Source: Paenibacillus graminis (GTDB lineage Bacteria > Bacillota > Bacilli > Paenibacillales > Paenibacillaceae). Taken from it: a stretch of 64,000 bases of DNA. Positions 17,311 to 25,762 of the stretch are shown here, piece by piece (the first letter of the stretch is position 1; the number at the start of each line of letters is the position of its first letter). The stretch is taken from NCBI RefSeq assembly GCF_000758705.1, contig NZ_CP009287.1, positions 5,890,001 through 5,954,000 of the forward strand. Direction: 5' to 3'. The notes under the pieces were generated by a model. The model was not told the origin of the DNA. It made no database searches and saw only the letters and a list, made by a program, of their open reading frames with translations. The position numbers were made by a program, and so were the translations under genes.

Positions 17311-17934
17311 ATGCGCAGAAAAGAATTCAAGGTAGAGCAGGAAGAGGAGCTGATCGAGTTTCTGGGCGGAATGAGCTTTGGTTTTCTCGGTACCAGCGAT
17401 GAGCAGGGGCTGCCGCGTGTGACGCCGCTGAATTTTGTATATATGGAGGGAAACTTCTATTTCCACGGCAGCCATGCCGGAGGCAAAATGAAAAGCATCC
17501 GCCGGAATCAGCAGGTATGCTTCACCGTTGCCGACGAATATGCGCTCATTCCCTCCTATTTCAGCGATCCCGAGCTTGCCTGCCCCGCCACCGCCTATTT
17601 CAAAAGCGTAACCGCTTATGGACAAGCTGAGCTTGTAGAAGACGCTGCTGAAAAAGCTGCCGTATTTACCCTTTTCATGCAAAAACTTCAGCCGGAAGGC
17701 GGTTATGCCCCGATAGATGCCGAAGACCCCAGATACCGTTCACGGTTGAAGGGTGTCGCAGTAGTGCGAATCGTTCCCGAAGAGATTACAGCCAAGTTCA
17801 AATTCGGCCAGAATCTGAAGGAAGAAGAACGGACCGCAATTGCACAGGGACTGAAGGACCGAAACGGAGCACGTGACGCCGAAACCATTGCCATGATGGA
17901 AAAATACTGCCCCTACCACTCCAATTTAGATTAA
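17311..17934 (+). CDS. Pyridoxamine 5'-phosphate oxidase-like FMN-binding protein
   Basis: 207 residues of the split-barrel flavin-binding fold. GMSFGFLGTSDEQGLPRVTPLNFVYMEGNFYFHGSHAGGKMKSI at about 20-65 is the FMN-binding part; it resembles the NimA/5-nitroimidazole reductase-like subgroup more than true PdxH. The C-terminal half (YRSRLKGVAVVRIVPEEITAKFKFGQN) completes the barrel, and the protein ends with an EKYCPYH tail. ATG 17311 is preferred over the in-frame ATG at 17290 because AAAGGAAG lies 7 bp before it. It is divergent from the MocR-type regulator, its likely controller. The substrate is unknown. Confidence 0.82.
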   Translation: MRRKEFKVEQEEELIEFLGGMSFGFLGTSDEQGLPRVTPLNFVYMEGNFYFHGSHAGGKMKSIRRNQQVCFTVADEYALIPSYFSDPELACPATAYFKSVTAYGQAELVEDAAEKAAVFTLFMQKLQPEGGYAPIDAEDPRYRSRLKGVAVVRIVPEEITAKFKFGQNLKEEERTAIAQGLKDRNGARDAETIAMMEKYCPYHSNLD

Positions 17935-18085
17935 ACTTGAAAAATTAAGAATACGGGGAAAACACATCTGGAGGAGCGGGTGTGGAGGAGCAATACTCTC
18001 CAGATGGGCAGCGGCCGGAAATCCAAACATTCTCTATAGCCACGCTCATTCCCAAACCCGATAAATCGCACGTTCAGCTAATATA

Positions 18086-18467
18086 CTGATAAAAACACCA
18101 CTAAATCCAGCCCATTCCGCTATGGAGCAGCCTATGTTGGAAAAAGTACCACTAATCCAGCCCATTCCGCTTATATAGAGCAGCCTATGTTGGAAAAAGT
18201 ACCACTAATCCAGCCCATTCCGCTTATAGAGCAGCCTATGTTGGAAAAAGTACCACTAATTCAGCCCATTCCGCTTATAGAGCAGCCTATGTTGGAAAAA
18301 GTACCACTAATCCAGCCCATTCCGCTTATAGAGCAGCCTATGTTGGAAAAAGTACCACTAATCCAGCCCATTCTGCTTATAGAGCAGCCTATGTTGGAAA
18401 AAGTACCACTAATTCAGCCCATTCCGCTTATAGAGCAGCCTATGTTGGAAAAAGTACCACTAATTCG
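18086..18467. repeat. 51-bp minisatellite, about seven copies
   Basis: ATGTTGGAAAAAGTACCACT begins units at 18134, 18187, 18238, 18289, 18340, 18391 and 18442 (the last partial), preceded by a degenerate copy. The period is 51 bp, with one 53-bp unit. Because 51 is divisible by three and the unit lacks stops, a frame of 17-residue repeats (MLEKVPLIQPIPLIEQP) stays open, but no ribosome site precedes it, so I treat it as non-coding. The surrounding 17935-18620 region holds no recognisable gene. Confidence 0.9.
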
Positions 18468-18522
18468 GCTGAAAATGGCCATTTGGGATGAATACGCACG
18501 AATTAGGTGTACAAATTCCAAC
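18444..18522. repeat. Inverted repeat at the end of the minisatellite
   Basis: The last array unit (18444-18467, GTTGGAAAAAGTACCACTAA and onward) is matched in inverted orientation by 18499-18522 (CGAATTAGGTGTACAAATTC and onward), agreeing at about 19 of 24 positions. The array unit is thus one arm of a hairpin-forming element. Confidence 0.65.
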
Positions 18523-18715
18523 TAAACCCTCCTGTATTCCGGATTTCAGCTCATTAGTTTTACTTTTTCCACTTAATAGCTTTAGTTCCTAATAAGCCTT
18601 ATTAGTTTTAGTTCCAGATGAGCTGTATGGTATTCCCCAAGCTTTCAAGTTCTCCAATTCAACTCATAAAGGTGCTAAAATATACCTATACTACTAGAGA
18701 GCGGCGGGATGAACA

Positions 18716-18940
18716 ATGGAGTACCTTTACCGCTATTATGATGAATCTGCAGGACCGTTTCAGAATTTATCCGCTCTGGCGCCAGCGGAAGCTCAGCGTG
18801 CTTGATGGCATCCGCCAACAGAGCAAGGGATTTGCCAGCCGGCGGGACCCATGGACCGGAGAGATACACCCGAGGTTCAAGTGTGGGAGAAACCGCCGCA
18901 ATTTTTCTAAAAGGTTCAGCAAAAAACGTCTTTCACCAGT
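18716..18940 (+). pseudogene. Frameshifted relic of a small conserved protein
   Basis: ATG 18716 opens MEYLYRYYDESAGPFQNLSA and continues LAPAEAQR before a stop at 18803. Moving one base, the frame at 18798 continues VLDGIRQQSKGFASRRDP. Read together, these resemble the N-terminus of a small conserved protein of Bacillales (a Tyr-rich start, then GFASRR, from memory). After 18853 the similarity fades in every frame. The sequence is best read as a decaying pseudogene lying just before the aminotransferase promoter. Confidence 0.5.
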
Positions 18941-18967
18941 GACGGCGGAGTATCCCGGTGATATAAT
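18939..18967 (+). promoter_or_regulatory. Sigma-A-type promoter of aminotransferase gene
   Basis: GTGACG (18939-18944), a 17-bp spacer and TATAAT (18962-18967) with an upstream TG-like extension lie about 50 bp before the start codon. Confidence 0.6.
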
Positions 18968-19018
18968 GTTAGGCAATGTTAACGTATATCCCAGAAGAAT
19001 ACCGGAAGGATGAAACTG

Positions 19019-20320
19019 ATGAATCCATTGGCTGGACAATTGAATGACAGCATCAAGGCAGGCAATGAACATGTGTACGATATGCTCTCCAATCTGGGCA
19101 AAGCGCTTTATTATCCCAAAGAGGGCATTCTGAGCCAATCCGCCGAAGCGGCTGCTCACGCCAAGAAATACAACGCAACCATCGGTATTGCCACCGAAAA
19201 TGGTGTACCTATGCACCTCGGTGTTATTCAGGATAAGCTCTCCGCTTACAGCCCCAAGGATTTGTACGGCTACGCTCCGCCGGCAGGCAAGCCGGAGCTG
19301 CGCACCGTGTGGCGGGAGAAAATGCTTCGTGAGACGCCGTCGCTTGAAGGTAAGTCCTTCGGCACTCCTATCGCTACCAACGCCCTGACCCATGGGCTAA
19401 GCATCGTTGCCGACCTGTTCGCCGATCAGGGTGATGCCGTCATCTATCCGGACAAAAACTGGGAGAATTACGAGCTGACCTTCGGCGTCCGCCGTCTCAG
19501 CGATACCGTGAACTATCCGCTCTTCACGGAAGATATGAGCTTCAACAGCGAAGGGCTGCTGGATGCCCTGCTGGCCCAGAAGGACCGCGGCAAAGCCATC
19601 GTGCTGCTTAACTTCCCGAATAACCCTACGGGCTATACCCCTGGCATCCAGGAAGGCGAAGCGATCGTTGCCGCTATTCTGCGCGCAGCGGAAGAAGGCA
19701 TCAATGTTGTGGTGGTCAGCGACGATGCTTATTTCGGACTCTTTTTCGAGGATTCACTGAAAGAATCCCTGTTTGGCCGTCTGGCCAACCTGCACCCGCG
19801 CGTGCTTGCCGTGAAGATTGACGGAGCGACCAAAGAAGAGTTCGTTTGGGGCTTCCGCGTCGGCTTCATCACCTATGCTTCCGACAGCAAGGAAGTGCTG
19901 GCTGCCCTGGAGCAGAAGACAATGGGGATTATCCGCGCTACCATCTCCAGCGGACCGCATCCCTCGCAGACCTTCGTGCTTGATGCGCTCAAATCGCCGG
20001 AATTTGCAGAACAGAAGGAAGAGAAGTTTCAGATTATGAAGGGCCGTGCCAACAAAGTGAAGGCACTGCTGGACAGCGGCAAATACGGCGATGAGGTATG
20101 GACCTATTATCCGTTCAACTCCGGGTATTTCATGTGTCTGAAGCTGCACACCGTTTCGGCTGACGCCCTGCGTCTGCACCTGATTCATAACTACGGCCTG
20201 GGCACCATTGCCCTGGGTGAGACCGACCTGCGCGTGGCCTTCTCCTGTATTGAAGAAGATCAGCTAGAGGATCTGTTCGATATGGTCTATGCAGGAATCC
20301 GCGATCTGGAAAAAGCCTGA
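19019..20320 (+). CDS. PLP-dependent aminotransferase class I/II
   Basis: 433 residues of aminotransferase fold I. Visible motifs are YGYAPPAGKPELRTVW (substrate-binding part), VLLNFPNNPTGYTPG (Asn contacting PLP), VVVSDDAYFGLFF (Asp bound to the pyridine nitrogen plus Tyr), and VKIDGATKEEFVWGFRVGF with the candidate catalytic Lys and the phosphate-binding Arg. The GATKEE context differs from the classic SxSK motif and defines a distinct subgroup of firmicute enzymes of unassigned substrate. The ATG at 19019 has GGAAGGATGA upstream; an in-frame ATG at 19010 is the alternative. A good promoter precedes it and a terminator follows, so it is monocistronic. Confidence 0.88.
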   Translation: MNPLAGQLNDSIKAGNEHVYDMLSNLGKALYYPKEGILSQSAEAAAHAKKYNATIGIATENGVPMHLGVIQDKLSAYSPKDLYGYAPPAGKPELRTVWREKMLRETPSLEGKSFGTPIATNALTHGLSIVADLFADQGDAVIYPDKNWENYELTFGVRRLSDTVNYPLFTEDMSFNSEGLLDALLAQKDRGKAIVLLNFPNNPTGYTPGIQEGEAIVAAILRAAEEGINVVVVSDDAYFGLFFEDSLKESLFGRLANLHPRVLAVKIDGATKEEFVWGFRVGFITYASDSKEVLAALEQKTMGIIRATISSGPHPSQTFVLDALKSPEFAEQKEEKFQIMKGRANKVKALLDSGKYGDEVWTYYPFNSGYFMCLKLHTVSADALRLHLIHNYGLGTIALGETDLRVAFSCIEEDQLEDLFDMVYAGIRDLEKA

Positions 20321-20340
20321 AGAACAAGCCTTAGACATAG

Positions 20341-20377
20341 AAGTCAGCTCCCTCACAGCAGGGGCTGACTTTTTTTG
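20341..20377 (+). terminator. Intrinsic terminator after aminotransferase gene
   Basis: AAGTCAGC pairs with GCTGACTT (stem extended by CCCT/AGGG), followed by a run of seven T. Confidence 0.85.
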
Positions 20378-20401
20378 CAGGCGGTTATGGCATTGGCCTA
20401 T

Positions 20402-20429
20402 ACACGTTGTTCCCTCCGCACATAGAATA
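20402..20429 (+). promoter_or_regulatory. Candidate sigma-K-type promoter of YjcZ-like gene
   Basis: CATAGAATA at 20421-20429 fits the sigma-K -10 CATANNNTA at every fixed base, with an AC -35 core at 20402-20405. It is 46 bp before the start of a sporulation-family peptide, which supports the reading. Confidence 0.55.
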
Positions 20430-20474
20430 CGGTGTACTCAAGTACAATAACTCACATGCGAAAGGGGAATGAAC

Positions 20475-20585
20475 ATGAGCGAAGAAGTTAGAGGCGGATA
20501 TGGATACCCCGGGTTTACAAGCACTGGCGCGATTCTGGTTCTCTTTATCCTGCTGGTTATCATCAGCCGTTCACTCTTTGTCTAA
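20475..20585 (+). CDS. YjcZ family sporulation peptide
   Basis: A 36-residue peptide, MSEEVRGGYGYPGFTSTGAI followed by LVLFILLVIISRSLFV. A Gly/Tyr-rich head and a single C-terminal membrane segment are the pattern of YjcZ/YhjE-type sporulation peptides, which are made in the mother cell and are probably associated with a spore membrane or coat. The start has AAAGGGGAATGAAC upstream. A sigma-K-like promoter precedes it. Hairpins at 20585-20630 may end the transcript. The function is unknown beyond the sporulation link. Confidence 0.8.
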   Translation: MSEEVRGGYGYPGFTSTGAILVLFILLVIISRSLFV

Positions 20586-20724
20586 CCGGGAATGAACATC
20601 CCGGGAGGGAGCTCCGGCTCTCTCCCACTCACCCGCGTTTTACAGCATTCCCTGTTTCTTGCCTTTGGTCCAAAAAGGAATTTCTTCAATTCCGGAAATA
20701 GGTTTAAATATGCTTCAACTATTG

Positions 20725-20777
20725 AAAAAAGACGCCTTGATGGAGCTGTGTGTGCTCCACTTAAGGCGTCTTTTTTT
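20725..20777. terminator. Bidirectional terminator at the end of ecsB
   Basis: AAAAAAGACGCCTT and AAGGCGTCTTTTTT form a 14-bp stem with an inner GGAGC/GCTCC stem. The U-tract lies on both strands, serving the plus-strand peptide gene and the minus-strand ecs operon. It overlaps the ecsB stop codon. Confidence 0.85.
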
Positions 20778-21993
20778 AGATATCGTCGTCGTCCTGCGCA
20801 GATTTGCGGGAAGTCCTGCTTTTGAAGAGGTAGGCCAGCAGCGCACCGGCCAGAAAGGTCCCGATGACCGGCAGAGGCCGCTCGGCTATCCCGGTCAGAA
20901 AAGGCAGAGCGGTTAGCACAGCCAGCAGCAAGTGCGCCCGGAAGATGAACTGAATCGTACTGCTTGCCTTGCTGCCCTCCGGCAGCGGATAGACAGTCAG
21001 CCAGAACGATTCGCTATGCAGCTTGCGCAGCGCCGATAGCTGTACGCCCATGACCAGCACGAAGAACAAATAGATGCCGGAGCCGGTGTAGCTCTCCCGG
21101 TTCCACCAGACCAGCAGCAGCGCCAGAAGGAAGATCCGGATCACGATGCCGAAGATGTCGCCCCGGGCGAAGCTTTTGGTCAGCAGGAAGCGGTAGGCGG
21201 TGCTGCGCTTCCAGGCGATGCCCGCGCCCCATTTGGACAAGTAGCGGCGGGTATAGACCCGCTGCTCCCGTCCGGGCACATCCACGAACCAGCCAAGGAT
21301 CATCAGCGCTCTTGCACCTTGATTGCGCTCGGTGGCTATCAGCCGTTCCCAGGGAACGGTGAGCCGGCCTGGAACAGCCAGCGCCGCCACATAGGCTGCT
21401 GCCAGAATAACGATGAAGATCAGCGCCCGGAGCGGAGGCTGCCAGAGCCATGCGGCAATCATCAGGCCGGAAACGGCCCAGCGGAGCAGACTGTAGCCCG
21501 CGGAAGCCGGACGGGACAGCATGGCAAGCTCCCGCCACAGGCCGAAGCTTGCCAATATCTTCACCAGAATCAGCACAGCAAACGTGGCAAGCAGCATTTG
21601 ATGAGAATTATCCGTCCGTATGTACAGAGGCCAGAGTGTAATCAGCACGAAGGCCAGCCGCAGAATTTTCCACACATTCCCGGCCGTCCAGGCGGGAGCG
21701 AAATATTCCTTCATCCGGTGGCCCTGCGGAAGCAGAAAGATCGTATCCGGGCTCTGCAGATAGGTCCGGAAGCTGCTATGCGCGGCTGCAGGCAGCAGCA
21801 GAACCAGCATGATCCAGCGGATGGGAATGCCCTCAGGGACATCGCGGAGCAGCGAAGTATACCAGGCCGAGAAGATAATCAGCACCAGCAGGAAAACCAT
21901 CGCTATACCGCTCTGAATGATATAACCAACATAAGGAATGAGGCCTCCCATGAACCGGCTGCGCCGCTGCCGGCGCAGCTCCTTCAAATCCAT
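20776..21993 (-). CDS. ecsB: ABC transporter permease EcsB
   Basis: 405 residues with several clear hydrophobic segments (about 18-48, 60-80, 115-150, 170-205, 270-300, 335-385). EcsB is the membrane partner of EcsA. In Bacillus the Ecs system affects protein secretion, competence and intramembrane proteolysis, although its substrate is still debated. The N-terminus LKELRRQRRSRFMGGLIPYVGYI and DTIFLLPQGHRMKEYF match the EcsB pattern. It starts 1 bp after the ecsA stop, in an operon led by a DEAD-box helicase. Unlike B. subtilis there is no ecsC next to it. The acidic tail QDDDDI is unusual. Confidence 0.85.
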   Translation of the reverse strand: MDLKELRRQRRSRFMGGLIPYVGYIIQSGIAMVFLLVLIIFSAWYTSLLRDVPEGIPIRWIMLVLLLPAAAHSSFRTYLQSPDTIFLLPQGHRMKEYFAPAWTAGNVWKILRLAFVLITLWPLYIRTDNSHQMLLATFAVLILVKILASFGLWRELAMLSRPASAGYSLLRWAVSGLMIAAWLWQPPLRALIFIVILAAAYVAALAVPGRLTVPWERLIATERNQGARALMILGWFVDVPGREQRVYTRRYLSKWGAGIAWKRSTAYRFLLTKSFARGDIFGIVIRIFLLALLLVWWNRESYTGSGIYLFFVLVMGVQLSALRKLHSESFWLTVYPLPEGSKASSTIQFIFRAHLLLAVLTALPFLTGIAERPLPVIGTFLAGALLAYLFKSRTSRKSAQDDDDI

Positions 21994-21994
21994 A

Positions 21995-22741
21995 TCATTT
22001 CCCTCCTTGCACCAGTTCGTAGAACAGCTGCTCCAGATTCAATCCCTGCAGCCCGGCAGCCGCAGTCATCTCGGCCAGCGTACCCTGCGCGATCACCTTC
22101 CCGCGGTGCAGGACAATGAATCTGTCACAGTAATTCTCAATGGTGGAGAGAATATGGGAGCTTAACAGAATAGAAGCTCCGGTATTCTTCAGCTCCAGCA
22201 TGAAATCAAGCAGAGAGCGGATGCCCAAAGGGTCCAGCCCCAAAAATGGCTCGTCGATCACATACAGCGCCGGACGAGCCACAAAGGCGCACATAATCAT
22301 GACCTTCTGCTTCATCCCTTTGGATAAATGAGAGGACAGTGTATCCATTTTATCATCCATATTAAAAAGTGCGGCCAGCCGGCTGCTGCGGGATTCATAA
22401 TCACTCTGCTCCACGCCGTAAGCCCTGGCGGTAAATTCCACATGCTCGCGTACCGTCATTTCCTCATACAGCAGCGGGGACTCCGGCACAAAGGACAGCG
22501 CTCCGTGATAGGCTTCCGGGTCGCTGCTCCGGGTTTTGCCCTGGACAGTGATCTCGCCTTTATGCGGCGACATCAGGCCCAGAATATGCTTCATGGTCGT
22601 GCTTTTGCCTGCTCCGTTCAATCCGATCAGCCCGACCATTTCTCCAGGCTGTACCTGAAGGCCGATATCGTGAAGTACCGGCTTGTTCAGGCTGTAACCT
22701 CCGCTTAAGCCCGTAATTTGCAATACGGGGGCAGTACTCAT
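21995..22741 (-). CDS. ecsA: ABC transporter ATP-binding protein EcsA
   Basis: 248 residues. Walker A is GLNGAGKST (about 40-48), the signature is LSKGMKQK (a variant of LSGGQ found in EcsA proteins), Walker B is ALYVIDEPFLGLDP, and the switch His lies in SSHILSTIENYCDR. It powers the EcsB permease. The ATG overlaps the stop of the helicase gene by 4 bp (ATGA at 22738-22741) and the stop is followed 1 bp later by ecsB, so the three genes are translationally coupled. Confidence 0.93.
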   Translation of the reverse strand: MSTAPVLQITGLSGGYSLNKPVLHDIGLQVQPGEMVGLIGLNGAGKSTTMKHILGLMSPHKGEITVQGKTRSSDPEAYHGALSFVPESPLLYEEMTVREHVEFTARAYGVEQSDYESRSSRLAALFNMDDKMDTLSSHLSKGMKQKVMIMCAFVARPALYVIDEPFLGLDPLGIRSLLDFMLELKNTGASILLSSHILSTIENYCDRFIVLHRGKVIAQGTLAEMTAAAGLQGLNLEQLFYELVQGGK

Positions 22742-24225
22742 TGACCTTCACCTCTCGGGGTTTTGTCTTTCAACCATTTTGGCGCTCCTTTGTTCTTGCG
22801 GTTCTTCTCGCGTTCCGCACTGCTGGTGCGCGCTTTGCCTGCAGGAGCACTGCCGCGTGATCCTGCGGCGGGAACCGGGCTGCGGCGCTGCTGGTCGCGC
22901 CGCGCATCGAAGCCCGCAGCCGTGCCCGGCTGCGCTGCAGAAGCCCCGGCCGGGGAGGCTGGGCCTCCCGCTGCCGGGGTCCGCGCCTGCAGCTTACCGC
23001 TGCGCGCCGCAGGCAAGCCTTCACGCCCGCCGCTGCCGTCACGGCGGCCCGAACCGCTCCCGCCGCGATATTCGCCGCTGCGGGCCTCTTCGGCGGTCAG
23101 GGCCTTCCCGCCGACCATTTCCCTCTCCTCCAGCCGGATGTCCAGCTCCTTGGCGAACTTGCGCATGATGAACGTCTGCTGTTCCGTGACCATCGTCACC
23201 GACAGCCCGCGTCGTCCCATGCGCCCTGTACGTCCGGCCCGGTGCACATAATGCTCCGAGTCGAAAGCCGGATCGAAGCTGACGACCAGCGTCAGATTCT
23301 CGATATCGAGACCCCGGGCTGCCACATCACTGGCCACCAGCACGCGGAAGCGGCCGTCGCGGAAACGGGCCAGCACATTGCTGCGCGTCACCTTATCGGC
23401 ATCGCCATAGAGCGCTGCTGCCGTAAGCCCCAGATGGTTCAGCTTGGCGGTCACCTCAGCGATATCGTCGGTAGCATTGACGAACACAATGGCCCGCTCC
23501 GGATTGTAATGACGGATCACCCGGCGCAGCATATCTATCTTATTCCGTTCCTCGGTCACCACGTAGTGATGCTCAAGGCTCTGGGCAGTCATGATCCCCG
23601 GATCAATGCCGACCTCTGCCGGATTCTTCATCTCGCGTGCTGCAAGCGCCTTCGTCTCCGGCCCGATGGTTGCCGACAGCATGACCAATTGACGCGTGCG
23701 CAGCGCACTGCTGACGATCTTCGCCACCTCGCCCGCACCGCTGAGCTGGAACATCTGGTCCGCTTCATCGATGACAATCGTGGTCACTTCATGCATCTTC
23801 AGCTTGCGCAGCCCGATCAGCTCCCGGATGCGGCCGGGAGTGCCCACTACAAGCTGCGGATGCTCGCGCAGCTTATCGATCTGCCGCTTGATCGCCGCGC
23901 CGCCGATCAGGCCCATCGCTTTGATGCCGCGGTGGGCTCCATAACGCTCCGCCTCGCGGAGAATCTGCATCGCCAGCTCTTGCGTAGGGGCCAGCACCAG
24001 CTTCTGCACCACTTTCTGCTCTGGATTGATCCCCTGGAGCAGCGGCAGCAGATAAGCCAGCGTCTTGCCGGTTCCTGTCTGGGATGCGGCAAGCACGTCT
24101 CTTCCCGCCAGCAGCAGCGGAATCGTCTCCTCCTGAACAGGGGATGGATCTTGAATGCCGAATTCCGACAATCGGGCAACGAAGTCTTCCTGAATGCCGA
24201 TAGCCGCAAAAGAAGCTTTATTCAT
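22738..24225 (-). CDS. DEAD-box ATP-dependent RNA helicase
   Basis: 495 residues. The Q motif region (FGIQDPSPVQEETIPLLLAGRD), motif I ASQTGTGKT, Ia PTQELAMQI, Ib TPGRI, DEAD box VIDEADQM, SAT motif LSATIG, and C-terminal motifs VFVNATDD, VLVASDVAARGLDI and HRAGRTGRMGRRG are intact. Residues about 370-495 are a Gly/Arg/Ala-rich disordered tail, common in cold-shock-type helicases for RNA binding. Roles in ribosome assembly or mRNA turnover are usual. It overlaps ecsA by 4 bp; coupling of a helicase with ecsAB is not the Bacillus arrangement. Confidence 0.93.
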   Translation of the reverse strand: MNKASFAAIGIQEDFVARLSEFGIQDPSPVQEETIPLLLAGRDVLAASQTGTGKTLAYLLPLLQGINPEQKVVQKLVLAPTQELAMQILREAERYGAHRGIKAMGLIGGAAIKRQIDKLREHPQLVVGTPGRIRELIGLRKLKMHEVTTIVIDEADQMFQLSGAGEVAKIVSSALRTRQLVMLSATIGPETKALAAREMKNPAEVGIDPGIMTAQSLEHHYVVTEERNKIDMLRRVIRHYNPERAIVFVNATDDIAEVTAKLNHLGLTAAALYGDADKVTRSNVLARFRDGRFRVLVASDVAARGLDIENLTLVVSFDPAFDSEHYVHRAGRTGRMGRRGLSVTMVTEQQTFIMRKFAKELDIRLEEREMVGGKALTAEEARSGEYRGGSGSGRRDGSGGREGLPAARSGKLQARTPAAGGPASPAGASAAQPGTAAGFDARRDQQRRSPVPAAGSRGSAPAGKARTSSAEREKNRKNKGAPKWLKDKTPRGEGQ

Positions 24226-24354
24226 AATTGTAGTTCATCCTTTTCCCTTAAGATAATATGTTCATTATATGCCAAAAAGGCCTCTCCACCAAATGGAAGG
24301 CCGCTTGATCGTGTTACGCAGTGATATAATGATGCTTTGTCCTTGATCTGCCGG

Positions 24355-25131
24355 CTATTTCCGGTTCATCATGTTATAGGTGAGCTTATCCGCGAGCCGG
24401 GGGAACAGGCCATAGAGGCGGATGCCAATCGCTGCGAAGCCCGGAAGATCCATCTCCTCTTTGCCCTTATCGATCAGCTTCACAATTTTCTTGGATACAT
24501 GCTCAGGCGTCATCATCATTCGGGCTACACTCTTTTCATAGCTGCCGGAGGGGTCGGCCGTACGGAAAAATTCCGTCGCAATCGGTCCAGGATTGACTGC
24601 CGAGACAATGATCCCCTGTTTGCGCAGCTCCTGGCGCAGCGCATTCGTGAAGCCCAGCACAGCATGTTTGGTTGCGGTATAAGCAACGGAACGGGCCGTG
24701 CCGATTTTGCCGGCCATAGAAGCCACATTAACAATCTGCCCGCTTCCCCGTTCCAGCATATGCGGGACTACGGCCTTTGTACACCGGACCGTGCCCATGT
24801 AGTTCACGTCCATCATGTCATCGAACTCTTGGGGCTCCATGTCGGTAAAAGCGGCAAACTTTCCATATCCGGCGTTATTCAGTAGAATATCAATTCTGCC
24901 GTATACACTAAAAATGTCCGCAAAGGTTCTCTGGACCTGGTCTTCATCGGTAACATCGCAGGCATACAGTCCAAAAACGCCCGGAATACCGGCCGCGGTT
25001 TCTTTCAGCTTGTCCTCTGAACGGGCCAGCAGAATAGGGATAGCCCCACGCTTGCCGAGCATTTGTGCTGTCAGCGCGCCAATCCCGCTTGAGGCTCCAG
25101 TAATTACAACAACTTTGCCTTGTAGTGCCAT
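24355..25131 (-). CDS. Short-chain dehydrogenase/reductase
   Basis: 258 residues. The Rossmann start VVVITGASSGIGALTAQ, LYACDVTDE, the NNAGYG motif, VASMAGKIGTARSVAYTATKHAVLGF (catalytic Ser, Tyr and Lys in YxxxK) and VNPGPIATEF place it in the classical SDR family. The lack of an acidic residue after the second strand, with LLARSEDKL there, suggests NADP(H) preference. The C-terminus is basic (LFPRLADKLTYNMMNRK) and may touch the membrane, as in DltE/YqjQ-like SDRs. The substrate is unknown. Confidence 0.9.
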   Translation of the reverse strand: MALQGKVVVITGASSGIGALTAQMLGKRGAIPILLARSEDKLKETAAGIPGVFGLYACDVTDEDQVQRTFADIFSVYGRIDILLNNAGYGKFAAFTDMEPQEFDDMMDVNYMGTVRCTKAVVPHMLERGSGQIVNVASMAGKIGTARSVAYTATKHAVLGFTNALRQELRKQGIIVSAVNPGPIATEFFRTADPSGSYEKSVARMMMTPEHVSKKIVKLIDKGKEEMDLPGFAAIGIRLYGLFPRLADKLTYNMMNRK

Positions 25132-25159
25132 GAATTCATTCTCAGCTCCCGATGTCCGC

Positions 25160-25615
25160 CTAAGAGATCATTACCTGAATATCGAGCTCTCCGATACCTT
25201 CCATTAAAAGCGGAATGCTCAGCGCTTTGCGCGGCAGGACCGCCATCCCCTCTGTCTTCACCAGCTTGGGCGGAGTAATGTCCACCGATACCCCCTGATT
25301 GGACAAAATGGTGCTGGCGTTGCCGCTGATCATGTTGCCCAGCTCCGAAATTGCGCTCTGGCCCATCTCATCCATCTCCGTAATCACATAGCCACCCATC
25401 ATGGCCGATACGATCTTTAGCGCTACCTGTTCAGCAATCCCGAAGATAATATCCCCGCTCAGTTGACCAGTCATCCCCACTTGTATCCATATATGACTAT
25501 CAATCAGTTCGATATCCTTAATCCCCAAATTACCGGTGGATGGCGAGACCTGTATCACCTGTTCAATTACAATTCTTGCAGATTCTAAAAACGGATTAAT
25601 TACTTCTGCTTTCAT
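25160..25615 (-). CDS. cheX: Chemotaxis phosphatase CheX family protein
   Basis: 151 residues. The central motif SELGNMISGNASTIL is the active-site helix of CheC/CheX/FliY phosphatases, in which Glu and Asn hydrolyse the phosphoryl group of CheY-P to end motor signalling. One such helix and the length match CheX rather than CheC, which has two. The start is preceded by AGAGGGGGGACAG. A motility sigma-D promoter with the exact -10 GCCGATAT lies upstream at 25693-25719. The gene stands apart from other chemotaxis genes but is wired to the same regulon by that promoter. Confidence 0.88.
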   Translation of the reverse strand: MKAEVINPFLESARIVIEQVIQVSPSTGNLGIKDIELIDSHIWIQVGMTGQLSGDIIFGIAEQVALKIVSAMMGGYVITEMDEMGQSAISELGNMISGNASTILSNQGVSVDITPPKLVKTEGMAVLPRKALSIPLLMEGIGELDIQVMIS

Positions 25616-25692
25616 GAAAGTGCTGTCCCCCCTCTACCAGGCTTTAGTCTTGCACCAAAAGTCCCAAGCAATAATGATTTATTATACTTCAT

Positions 25693-25719
25693 ATATCGGC
25701 ATTATTCATCAAAAATTAA
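25693..25719 (-). promoter_or_regulatory. Sigma-D (motility) promoter of cheX
   Basis: On the minus strand the -10 GCCGATAT (plus strand 25693-25700) matches the sigma-D consensus exactly. The -35 TTAA (25716-25719) matches TAAA at three of four positions and the spacer is exactly 15 bp. Confidence 0.8.
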
Positions 25720-25762
25720 TGGTCTTTCCGAAGGAATTCTGAAGATAGTTGCAGGGGTAACA

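Noticed and set aside
18187..18525. 112-residue frame of 17-residue repeats (MLEKVPLIQPIPLIEQP)
   Set aside because: Open only because the 51-bp unit has no stop in that frame; no ribosome site before it and the frame continues into the inverted-repeat element.
22763..23251. Arg/Pro-rich plus-strand frame opposite the helicase tail
   Set aside because: Antisense of the Gly/Arg-rich tail; no homology or ribosome site.
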